NCBI RefSeq assembly: GCF_031877795.1
Contig: NC_133935.1
Coordinates: 73,860,303-73,924,302, forward strand
DNA length: 64,000 bases
DNA from: Strix aluco
Lineage: Eukaryota; Chordata; Aves; Strigiformes; Strigidae
Direction: 5' to 3'
Shown here: positions 35,701-47,700 of the stretch, piece by piece
How the letters are laid out: every line of letters starts with the position of its first letter
Position numbering within the stretch: position 1 is the stretch's first letter
Translations under genes and position numbers: made by a program
Notes under the pieces: generated by a model
The model's input: only the letters and a program-made list of their open reading frames with translations
Database searches by the model: none
What the model was told of the DNA's origin: nothing

Positions 35701-38700
35701 TGCCAGAGTTTCTCTGCCAGGCAGACCCCCCCTGGGAGCCAGCTCCCCCTGCCCCAGCCTCCCCAGTCTCTCCAGCTCCCTCCCAGGCCACACATCCCCA
35801 CAGCAGTGGCCAATGATGGCTTCTCCACAGGGCAGGCAGGAGTGATTTTTGCAGACCTGTGGACCTTGGCAGGATCCTCCTGACCAGAGAAGGGAGAAAA
35901 CAGAGAGCTGAGGGTGAGGGCTGGAAATCTGGGCTTGCTCCTTTGCCCATGGCAAGGGAGAGGAGATTGTGGGCAGGATGGCAGGGCTGCTTGAAGCATG
36001 TCCTTTCCTCCCTACTACCTCCTGCCTTAGGCAAATGGACACAGAAGTACCACAGGGCCCACAGGTCTGCTGACTATAGCCACAGCTGCCTTCACCTGTG
36101 CTTTAAGCCTGCCCTGGCCATAATCATTTGATGAATTCAAGCAGGTACTAGATTATCTGGCTGCTAAATCTCCTGGAGTTTCATGGGCAGCTTCACCATG
36201 TCCCACGCTGATGCAGTGATTTGGATGTCCTCCTTGGAGATGTGGCCACTGGGGCAGGTTTGTGAGTAACAGCACCCTGGGGCAGTGCTGGATGTGCTGG
36301 TGAACAGGGCTGCTATTCAGTGGGGCCCAGCAGGCTGGAGCTACTGGCCAATAGGACTTGTGGAGCTCAGCACAGACAAATGAAAAGTCCTGCATCTGGG
36401 CCAGAACAAGTCCATGCATGCAGGCTGAGACAGACTGAGCAGACTGAGCAGGCAGCAGCTCTACAGGAATGGACCCCAGGTCCTGGTGCACAAGGTGCCT
36501 CCCAGGGCACCCTTGGAGGAACAGAGACTGCAAGCCTGTTACTAGCACATGGTAGGAAGTGGTTAATCCACTCTGCTCAGCACTCATAAAGATACCTGTG
36601 ATCAGTTTGGGGACCCAGGTACAAGAGAGATGCTAAAAAACTGGAGAAAGGCTGGGGAGGGTTGAGCAGAGGACACAGGAAGAGAGGCTGGTGGAGCTGG
36701 GTTTGTTCAGGCTGAATAAGGAAAGGCGAAGGAGGGATTTAATTGTTGTGCTCCACTACCTAAAGGGCAATAATACAGAAGACCAAGATACAGTCTTCTC
36801 AGAAGGGGTCAGCAAAAGGACAATAGAGAACAGACACAAGCTGCAACATAGAAAATTCCAGCTGGGTACAAGGTAAAATTATCTGGAAAGATTGCTCAGC
36901 TGGAACAGGGTCTCAGAGAGGCTGTGGAGTCTCCATCCTTGGAAATTTTCAAAATGCAACTGGATGAGGCCCTGAGCAACCTGATCTACGTTTGAAACGA
37001 GCCTCACTTCGAGCACAAATTGGACTTGAGACCTCCAGAGGTCCCTTACACCTTCAACTTTTCTGTGACCCTAGGAAGTTCAGAATGAGGGCCAAGATTT
37101 ATCCAGCATATATCTAAAGTAGCTTTCAAATTTTTCTCAGTCAAGAGAATAAAGCCAGTAAGTGAGGTCCTGGGGCAGGCCTGTGTTTGGGACGTCAGGT
37201 CATATGAGGGAGAGGCTGAAGCTAGAGAAGACGTCATTCCCGTGCTGACTCCTCTGCGCACAGAGCCGCACGGCACAGCTGGCTGGCGGTCACACCTGGC
37301 ACACAAGGATTACCAAGGAGGCAAGATGCCATGGCACTGCTCTGCAAGCACATGAGATGCAGGACTTACAAGGGGACATGAAGGGTGCTGAGATGGGAGT
37401 CAAGCGTGTGAACAGTTTCAAAAAATTTAGTTTTAAGGCCACATTTGCAGCTGCTGGTCCTGGGCTGTTGCAGGAATGTGAAGGACCCTGGCTCCAGGCA
37501 CGAGGAGCTGTTCTGGCTGCCATCTGGCTGAGTGCAGCCTCCCCATCTGAGCACTCCCATCCCACCCCATCTTCAGGGCACCCACTGCACCCAAGGTGAG
37601 CTGGGTCTAAGGGGACAGTGGGGTGGTCATCCTGCACCATACCTGGGCCAAGGGAGTCCTCACTCTGTGTCAGTCTATAATGGTTTCTTTGCACTGTTGC
37701 AGTTCCTCCAAAAGGCTAATTTAGCAAGAGTAGAAAGACGGTCTAAAACAAGACATCTGAGTTCAGTTCCTGGCTCTGTCACAGATTTCTTGTGCAATTG
37801 CTGAATTTGTCTATGTCTCAGCTTCCATCTGTACAACTGGAGTTGTTGCCAGTTTTGTCTATTTAAGGGTAGTAGGTGGTTGTATGTTGAGACCCCGGTT
37901 GAACTGGAACTTTGAGCCATTCTCCTCATTCAAATATATGAAAATCCATTTAGAGCAAAAGGGTGCTTATCAACATGACAACATTATTTCTGTCATGTAG
38001 GTGCTACTTACTGTACCTTTAATAATTTCTGGAACATTAAATTCATATGATAAATTACTGAAGACTGGAAAAAATTCATTCACTGGCTTTATCCTGATGT
38101 AAATGTAGATCATATCTGGAAATATAACAGAAGATTAAATCATAGTTAAGTATGGCTGTGAAATTTTCTCATGCATATATTCAAAATACATATGGTATTC
38201 CTCTCTCCATGCTGTTACAGCACAGGAAAATATCAAAAGAAGTGTAAAAGGGATACTTGCTTGAGTAGTTAGGACAGGCAATATCTTGCACCCTGACAGT
38301 CAAAGAATAAACTTCAACTCCTAGATTAGCTGGGTTTTCTAAATCAATACTTTCAGTCATCTAAATTAAAAAGAAACACAATTGTATTTATACTTCCTTA
38401 CATAAAGTCATAATACACATGATGACAATTACTTTTTTCAGTGTTCTGTAAGTGTGGTCTCCCCCTTGGATATATAGAATTGCTCTGTAGGAGTAATCTA
38501 GGCTATTAATCAATTACAGGATTGAACTCCAAGCTTTTTCTACATGTTCATGCTCTGGTGTCTCTTGGAAATTCAAAACTCATTCCTTCTGCCAACAAAA
38601 TTTCTTCCACTTAAGTGCAGAAAGTTTTATCATCTGGATCATAGGGTCTTGGCCTTTTACCTAGTTAATTCAAAGCTCATGTAATGAGCTGGCTATTTAC

Positions 38701-41700
38701 TCTGCCCTTTATTGGCTCAACAAGAATCTGTTATTGCTAAATAGTAATAGTTACTCCTTGAGCTCATGGCTGCAAACATGTATTAAAGGTATCAGGTTCA
38801 GCCACAAGTGTTTATCCAGGAACCAAGTTGTTACTAAATTGTGGCTCACGCAGATTTAAATTCTAATCTCCTGAACTCTCTGTCTTTCTGTAGGAGCCTC
38901 AAAAACTTTGGGGCAGCAGGACTAAAGCACAAGCATCAACTGTTGATCATCTACTGGGAAATTCCTGGAGGGACATGGTACTTCAGATAGCCTGTTACAT
39001 TATACATACATGGTGATCAAAGGGCTGACAACAATCATATCCCATGCAGCAATGAAAATGCTTCTTATGTTGGCAGATGAAGCAGCTAAGGGCAGTGCTC
39101 ATTGACATGTATATCTCAGATCAAAAATTAAAGTAAGCAAGCCTTACAAAATCATTTTACCACTTCTGTATCACTCTTGTCTTTTAGACAGAGTGCATGT
39201 TTTTTGTTATGGTTCCCTTTTTCTGTAGTTGCCCACGGTTCTTTTTAAAGCAGTGAAACAACCACCATTGCACATGTCCAGCAGTTAGTGGGGGTTCTGG
39301 CCAATGCAAATATGCCAGCAGCTATCAGCATAAGGAACCCATATTTTGACATGCAAAATCACACAAGTGCAAATCCCACCACGCTTTTGTGAAAATTTAC
39401 CACTCAAAGTGGTTTTACAATTCTGACCAATGAAGCTGGGAAGTAGTTACTGAGTGTGGGATTTCTCAAGTATTTCAATTCTTCATGCTGAATAGCAAGG
39501 ATCTTCCAGTCTGTCATGAATAAATGGGTATGAAATGGCATCAAATTTCTCTGTTTATCCATATCAAAGTTGGTGCTTCACACTGCCTAAAAAAGGATTT
39601 TTTTTTTCAATCATATCTAGCACATTTATTTAAAACTGGAGAAAACAGTTCTCTGTTCACCAAATTCTGCAGAATCCATAGAAAGCATCCTATCAAAGGG
39701 TATGTAGTTCACATCCAGTCAAAACAGTCATTCTCCACATCATACCCACTGTGACATGAATTACAGTAATTCTTTTTCTTTATACAGACAATGAATTCAA
39801 AGAACTTATAATGACTTCTGAAATGGGACAATCTAATATAAAGCCACAAACAACTGACCACAAGTCTTCCAGACACAGTGGACTCCAGAGCGAAGTTATT
39901 GCTTCCAAAACCAGATAATCCAGTGAAATTAAATTGGTTGTTTGATGAATCAACATCAATATCTTTACAGTAATTTCTAAGATCAAGAAGAAGCATCCCA
40001 GCAGTTGTATTTTCATTTGCCTCTTTCCTGTTTAAAACAAACGCGTTTCCCATCAGAGCAATTTATATTTCTCCTTTTGAACCCTTCATATATTACATAC
40101 CAAAACATTGACTTCCATTTATTTTCTAAGTGAAATCCTAGATCTAAATAGGCAACAGCTGATGAAGCAACCCAGAATCTGATCCATACTCTGTGGTGGA
40201 CAACGGCCCTGTACAATGGGCGGGACATAAACATTTAGCCAGATCCAAACCATAAACCTGGAACTCAGCTAAACTTCAGAAGCTACCACAAGTTCTTAAT
40301 GTTCAAGATTAGTTCAGTTAGTAATTAGCATTTTAAAACACCTTTACAACACTCATTTCAGTATTTTATAATGTTCTCCTGATGAGAAGCTCATTCTTTT
40401 CTCCTTAACTAATAGCTGGACCATTCTCCTGTTTTGTGAAACTAGCATTTCTGGCCCTGCTCTTGATAGTGAGGGTCCCTGTGTTGCACATGATAGAACT
40501 GGGGGCAGAGAGTATCAATTTTTTTTTTTAATCACGAGAATTAAACACAAAACTGAAGAACCAACTGAAATACCATTAAACCCTGATTTTGTTCCCTTGT
40601 GCAGTCCCTATAAGACTAGTTCTTTATTCACTCACATTTTTTCTCTGAAGATTTTTGCCTCCTTCAGATCAAAATTTAAGCTCACTAGATAACAAAGAGA
40701 CTGTTGTGTTATTGTCATGGATGTTGTAACTAAGCAGCACTCTAAGAACTGGATTCTCTTTCTTCCAGTACATAGAAGTATGTGATTGAAATGCAAGACA
40801 TTTCTTTGAGATAGTGAGCAAGAAATTTAAACAGATACCCACTAACTGGGAATTCCTCATAGCAAAGGTTCTTGGCCTGAGATGCTGGATTTTTATCTGC
40901 AGGACCACCAAACTACCATAAGTGCACCTGAAGAACTGCACTATGCAATGCAGTGTACCCTGAAAGGTCAGAGCCCAGGCACATCAAACACTTCAGATGG
41001 ACAATTTTGACTTCAGTCTTTCTATGACACACTTCATCTGTAAAACAGAGTTAATGTTATGTTCTCATCTGCAAATATAAACTACCTGATCATCAGAAAG
41101 GTCTCAGAGCATTCATAGCCATAGCAAAGTCTGTGACTAAGTTACTATGCACAGAGAACACCTGTAACAAGAGGTGATGTGGGCTCTGAAGACCTTACAG
41201 ATTGCACTAGACAAAAACTATGCAGGTCACCAGGGAGATATTTAGAAAAGATCAGGAATTTTAAAATAAAACTCCAGAACTGACTAGCAAGTTTTCCCTG
41301 GTGAATGATTCCCCACAGTTTAGCATCAAGTAAGAAATGAGGAGCCTGGATAGGTACAGGTCAGAAAAGTAACTCTATAATACATGGCTCTGATATCCTA
41401 AGGGTTTAGGTATCTGAAAGAAAGATAAATAAATTATCTGACTATATGCAGATATTTTTAGGCGAAATTTCCAGTTTGAACATGTCAGGAAATTGAGTTT
41501 CATGCCCTAAGACACTTAGAGTAAAAACTAACCTCTAAAGCTAATGATAAATGTACATTTGAACCTCTAGCTGTAGGTCTGGGGACCCTAACTGATGTGC
41601 CCTAGACTGCACACTGCTCTGGGGCAACAAGGCAGCACTAAGGCAATGAAGAGCCTCAATACCTGAAGGTAGAAGGATTGCATTCTGGTGGGTTGTCATT

Positions 41701-44700
41701 GATATCATCAATAACGATCGTGATCTCCAGTTCACTGGCGTGACCACTGCTGGGACTGTCCTCCACTCGGACTATCAGTGAGATGTTAGGATGGAGCCGC
41801 AGTGGAAGGGCATCTCGGTCGATTCTCCCAGTCACCTGCAGCACTCCAGTTGCTGGGCAGAAAGCAGCCAGAAGTTAGATGTTCACCAAGGGGGGAAGTA
41901 GCAAACACTCATGGTGTACATGCAAGAGGACAGGGTAGCTCAGCAGACAGGCAGCAGAATAAAAAGTCTTCTATTCTGTGCAAATCATGGCTGGTTTTGT
42001 TATTTTTTAAAATGATCTAAAATGGCTCTGAAAGCTCTGCATAAGACTTTAATGGATAGATACCCATTGCTCAAAAATACGCCATAGGTGGCCTCAGCAG
42101 AGGGCGGGGAAAGCAGTTAGATTTCCCTTAGGCTCTCAAAGAGTTGGTGCAAGTCCGAGTTGAGTGCACTCACAGAGCATCAAGGACAATGAGCTGCTAA
42201 TGCTTGTGCTGTCCTTGCTCTCTAGCTGGTAAGACCGCTTCACTTTCTACTGTTATCATTCAAGCATCCTTCAGCACCTCTAAATCTACTCACACATCAA
42301 CAGAGCTGCTCTTAGCTGTGACAGATTGCACCAAGTGCTCTGGGCAGCCATTCACTTAATATTTTTTTTCACTTCTCTTAGACTCTGTTCAAAAAGAGAT
42401 GGTTTTTATGGCACAGCACAATACTATTCCCAGAGCACAAAGGAGGTAAAAGAACAGAGTATATATCCACTGTCTTTTGGAGTGTAATTGAGGGGGAGGG
42501 TGGCAATATATGGCCAAAGGGCATAGGAAATCCAAAGCATTTAAGGATCGTCCTGATCCCCCACAGCACTGTATTGTGAGGCACCTCTTACAGCTGTGAT
42601 AAGCAGTTCCAAAGCAATAGCATATGAGCAAAGCAGTCACTGAATGCCAGCTCTGGAGCAAAAACCTCAGAGCCCTGGTGTATGCACCCCAGAGAGCACA
42701 AGGAGATGAAACCAGCATGAGAGGGAAGACTCTTTTGGATGGCCTTGCCTGAGGAGGGCCATGAATTGAGCAATGAAGCTGAGGTGCAGACTTGCTGTGC
42801 ACCTCAAATGCTAGAGCAGATTTCAGGTAGGAAAGAGAGCACTATGGTCTAACTATGTGCTGTTGTTTCAAGAGCCCCAGAATGGTAACTGCAGTTCTCA
42901 GAGATTAAAAAGAAGACAGCTAATCTTACTTCCTCCCAAGGGACCATCACCCACCATCCATAAGTCAATATTTGTCAAGAAGTCAACTTTGGTCTACTTT
43001 TCAAGATATCTTACTGAATCTTGGTCAGCTGACCAAAGAATTTGACCCTAATAACATACTGAGCATTTCTTATTTCTAGGGGTAGCCACAGAATAAAAAG
43101 TCAGTTTAAGACAAAAACATTTTCTCCAAAGTAGCCACTCTCTTTTTTGGGGTGTCAGAAGCACATTTTTGTTTGTCTTACATGGATTTATGGAGAAGTA
43201 TCTGTCAGAAGGCTGGATGCTGTAGAAAAGTCTGCTGGGAGAGTCTTCATCATCAGGATCTTTAGCTGTTATATTGGCAACAACTGTGCCTGGGCTTTGC
43301 TCCTCTGGAATCCTGTAGAATCTTTGTTTCCTACAAGATAAAACAAAATTCAGCAAAGCACACATCTGTGTTTGCAAGGGCAGCTGATTACAGACTTGGC
43401 TAAGCAGCCAATTGTAGCATTAGAGCCATGGCTATGCTGGGCTCAGAGATGGCTATTTGCATGTCAGGGTAAATATCCCGGTCACTGGTTCTGCCAGCTG
43501 GACATGTAGCAATAGCTGAACTGGTACACGGTCATAAAGCATGACATAGCCACACAAATAACGGTCCTTCCCCTACAAGTTTTTCACAGTAAGAACAATT
43601 TGACTTTCACAGAATCATGGAAGCTGAAGATGAAAGGGGCTGTTAAATCATGCAGTCCCTCTCCCTGCAGAGCCACCAGCTTGTAAAGCCACTTGCTTTG
43701 ATTTCTTCATTTTGCAAGAGAAAAACAAAAATAGAAGCAGTAATGTAATTAATCATCTTTTGGAATGAATGTTGGAGGCTTTCTGGGGACAACAGTGTTA
43801 CTGAAAAGCTGAGTTGCCCCTGCAGTAGGTGGAGGCAGGAAGGAGCACTCCTGTGGGTGCCCAACAGATGAACATGTGCCAAACTCCCAGCAACATCTGT
43901 CTGTGATTCATTTTACATAGAGAAAATAGTTCTTTACTGCTGCTGTTTGGTATGCCAGTGCTCCCAAATTTCCCATGAATTAAGTGAGTTTTATAGCTCA
44001 GATATCGTCTGGCAGGCAATTGTGCAGGATTGCTCATAATGGTTGCAGTTGCATGTTCACGTGGGTACTCAGGTATGCAATTACAGTACTTGAACCACAT
44101 GCAAAAGCAGGCATGGCAAGCACACAAAAATTGTGCAAGGAATTAATGAAGGCTGATTTATAGTACTGAAACACACACAAACACACAAACATCTGCTTCT
44201 AGATATCAAAGGGAGTTGAAGGTGCTCAAGAGTTCAGAAAAGCCTTAGGAGTATGTTTCAAGACTGAATCCTTTTTGCACATTTTAAACTTCCTATGCCA
44301 CCACTTAGCTAATTGACTAGTCTGTAGTTCCCCATATAGAAAAGCATGAGCCCTTCATTGTCCTCTGAAAACCAACATCATGGGACACTTAGCAATTGGA
44401 GCAGAGAATTGTGGAGACAGAACAGAAGATCCTATGCCTCCAGGTCTCCACTTCCGATTTTTAAAATGGTTAAGAAGACACAGCATCTTCAACTGTTTTG
44501 TCAGCTCATATAAAAAGAGAAAAGCATACAGGAGAGAAATCACATAGGGTTTTCCCAGTAAAAAAAGTAAACAAGGAATTTGTGAAGTCTGCGGAATCAC
44601 TGTAGTTATTAAGTTTCTATCTCATTCCTGGCATTGGATCTCTTCCTTCCTTGTTCTTCTTTTGCTTCGAGCCACTCAGAAAAAAAAGCAACAGATATCC

Positions 44701-47700
44701 TTCACTGCTACCAGAAATGCCACCCCAAAATGCCTCTCCAGTCACTGGGGAATACAGGAGGGACAGCTCTAACTGGTTTTGGCTCAAAGTAGGAAACTCC
44801 CTATGCCCACAGGGAGCAAAACTCCAACCTCTCTGTGGACAGGAATCTCACCACAGCTCCACCTTCACAGCCCTACCACCCCTCCTGCACCCTGCGTGGG
44901 CTGTTGTCCTGCCCCCACCAGATCTCTCAGGAAGAAGCAGGATGTTATTGAGCATATCCCCACAGCACCGAGTGCCATACAGCTGGGGAGGAGATGGGGG
45001 CCACTTCCCACACAGCTATGTCTGGGCTGTGTCCTGTTGTCCATCTGTCTGCCACCTGCCAGTGGCTTTTTACAGGATGGTTCAAGCAGAGCCTTTAGAC
45101 ACTGCAATGTAATTGCGAAGGAAGCATATGTTTGTTTTCTTGTCTTCTCCTTTGTTTTCCTGACTCCACAAGTTTTCCATTGATTTTAACAGCCAGAATT
45201 TCAAAAGGCTGAATGCCAATGTAGTGTTGTGAACACCAAAACCAGATGTGCCTGCATATACAGTGGGAACAATTAAAAAGACCCTTTGAAACTCTGTTCT
45301 TGACAGCTTTGATCGGGAGAAAATAAAGGTTTGCTAACTCATCAAGTTTCCCCAGCTCCCATCCTAGCCATTATAGTGTCAGAAAGTACATAGGCCCACC
45401 ATGCAGCTCACATTTTAGTAGGGGAGAGGCCATACATGTGCATACTGAGGACAGATCATGAAGTGTAATTTAAAGTTCTTTACAAACTGGGCTGCTCTTT
45501 TTTGGTCTGTGGTGTCATTCTAAAAGGGAGAAGATTCAAACAAATACCAGGCCTTATTTTTGCCATATGAGAACTGAGTCTTAGGCCTTAGGTGTTATGG
45601 ATGCTCAAGTCACTGCAGCTTTCACTAATTTTAATAATAGATAAATATTTAAAAGAGCTCCATTAGCATTCCAGACAAACAGATAAATAAACAGAAATGG
45701 CAACATTTGGAGGAAATAATCAGTCTAGAACACAATGTGCAAATGTTGGCACTGGGAAGAGGATTCCTCCTGCTTGTAGCAGAACAGTAACGTGGAGCAA
45801 GCTGTTAACCTTATTGATTATTGCAGACATGAGGTTCAAGTATTAAGTAGCAACAAAAAACCATCCATGTCTGTTTCTAACATTTCATTCTTCTGTCTCT
45901 TCAGATTCTCCACCCCTTTACCCAGCAAAGTCCAGATCTTTGGCTTCAGCCCAAGAGCTGTGCATTGCTCTGGCTTCACAAAACACCCAGAAGATTGCTC
46001 CAAACAAGTGGCTGGAAACCTCTTGGCATGGCTCAAGTGCTATCCATATCATAAATCGTAATAAAATATCGTAAATATTCTCAGCAGGGACCTTGTGGAG
46101 CCTCAGGATCAGGAGACATAAAGAGAGTGTCTTGAATCCAACCAGTGTCTCATGCAAGTAACAAAGATAAATCAACAACACAATCAGATAAACTGTAACA
46201 ATTGTCAAGCTCCTGCTTCAGAAACAAAACAGACTGCTGGTGGCACATGTATAGTCTTTCACATTTTTCCAAATTATCAACAATATTCCTGATTGCAACT
46301 AAAACTCCATTAGTCTTCAAAAGCTATTTCTGACTTGTGTGTTATGACACAGTTTCCTGCTTATGACAGAGTAAGAGACGACAATGTTTCAGAGATCACC
46401 AGGATTGTTTACAAGTGTGTCTGGAAAGAAGAGGAAGACAGATCAAAAGTGAGACCTTTTTATGTCTAGACATTTCTGCATGAATAAACATCATTATGGT
46501 GAAATGCACATCTGCATGAGGGGTAAATTCTGTATGATTGTATTCACACGGGGTGAAATTCATCTCCTTGCCTGAACTTGTCCAAAGGTCTTTGCGTAGC
46601 TTTAACCTCTCTAAACGCTAACAAGTACAACAAGCTTGTTTGGCTGTCCTTGGCATGAAGGCAGAGTCTGGAAAACTTTAAACTGTTAAGAATATAATTA
46701 AGAATAAAAGAGGGAAATGAGTGCAAAGCTTTACAGTACAAGAATAGGAATCATAACAAAATTAAAATACTGTTTTCAGTAGTATTTTGTTGTTATATAT
46801 ACTTGCCCTTATGTTACACCCTCCCATTGGTGACAAAGCAGTAAAGCTGGGAAAACATCTACATTTTGAGTACAACGGAAGTTTTTCACTTACGTGGTAA
46901 AGTAAGGTCTTTCATCATTGATGTTAATTATATTTACATTCACTGTTCTAGTCGAGTTGAGTCCGTCTGGGTCTGTCACTGTTATATATAAAAAGTAACT
47001 GTTAAATAAGAAAACAAAACAAGAATCATTCTCTGGCTGTGTAGGAAAACATTTTTCTGCCTGCTGTAAGCTAATAGACCATGTGAATAAAATACATTCT
47101 CACCAATGTGGATCTTTCTCATAATCAAATTCTTTTGTGGAAAAAATGGCTCCGCTTTCCAAGACCAAGAATGGCACTGGTGCAGGGAGCAGTGAATACT
47201 GAAATGAAGAGAGCGAGGAATTAGTGTTTGTATCTTTAAACATCCCTCCATTCATTCCTTGCCTTGTAGCACAGGCAAAGTTAAAGTACAGCATTTGCCT
47301 CAAATTTTGCATAATGAAACATGCTGACATACAGATGCCAGCACAACCTCTGATCATCTGAGCTGAAGCAGCTCAAACTTGGTCGTATGTGCTTTGCTGA
47401 CCAGCCAGTGGAGAGTCACAGACACTGAACTACATTAAAGCCCACACTATTCTCTACCTCTGTGAACTCCAGGTCTGCAATGAGAATTTAACACAGAGGC
47501 CAGCCAGCAGAGCCGCAGTGCTGTAGGCAGAAATCAGCTTTGTGGTGGCAGCAGAGTACGTGCACAAAGGAGAAGAGAGAGAAGAAGGGGTGAGGCTGGA
47601 TTTGGGGGACATAAGAGCTGTGGAGGAGGCAATGACGTTTGGGGGTCCAGATGATAGGAGAGGGCAAGGAGGGGAGTGTGGACTTTCACAAAGTGCATGG

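Larger units (their letters stand above)
30412..38016 (-). other. CDHR3: CDHR3 introns 11-13
   Basis: Introns 30412-32463, 32636-34355 and 34583-38016. They hold the solo LTR (31540-31901), the large CR1 (36270-37075) and a MIR (37745-37850), listed separately. A GC-rich stretch at 35600-36000 is open in several frames on both strands but no domain is visible. Confidence 0.75.

Noticed and set aside
35402..36034. 210-codon - strand ORF, with other overlapping frames open on both strands
   Set aside because: The sequence is GC-rich with few stops in any frame. It lies inside CDHR3 intron 11, beside a CR1, and shows no motif. Best seen as chance.
44651..45112. 153-codon + strand ORF in CDHR3 intron 6
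   Set aside because: Low-complexity Pro/Ser-rich translation without domain; overlaps other open frames.
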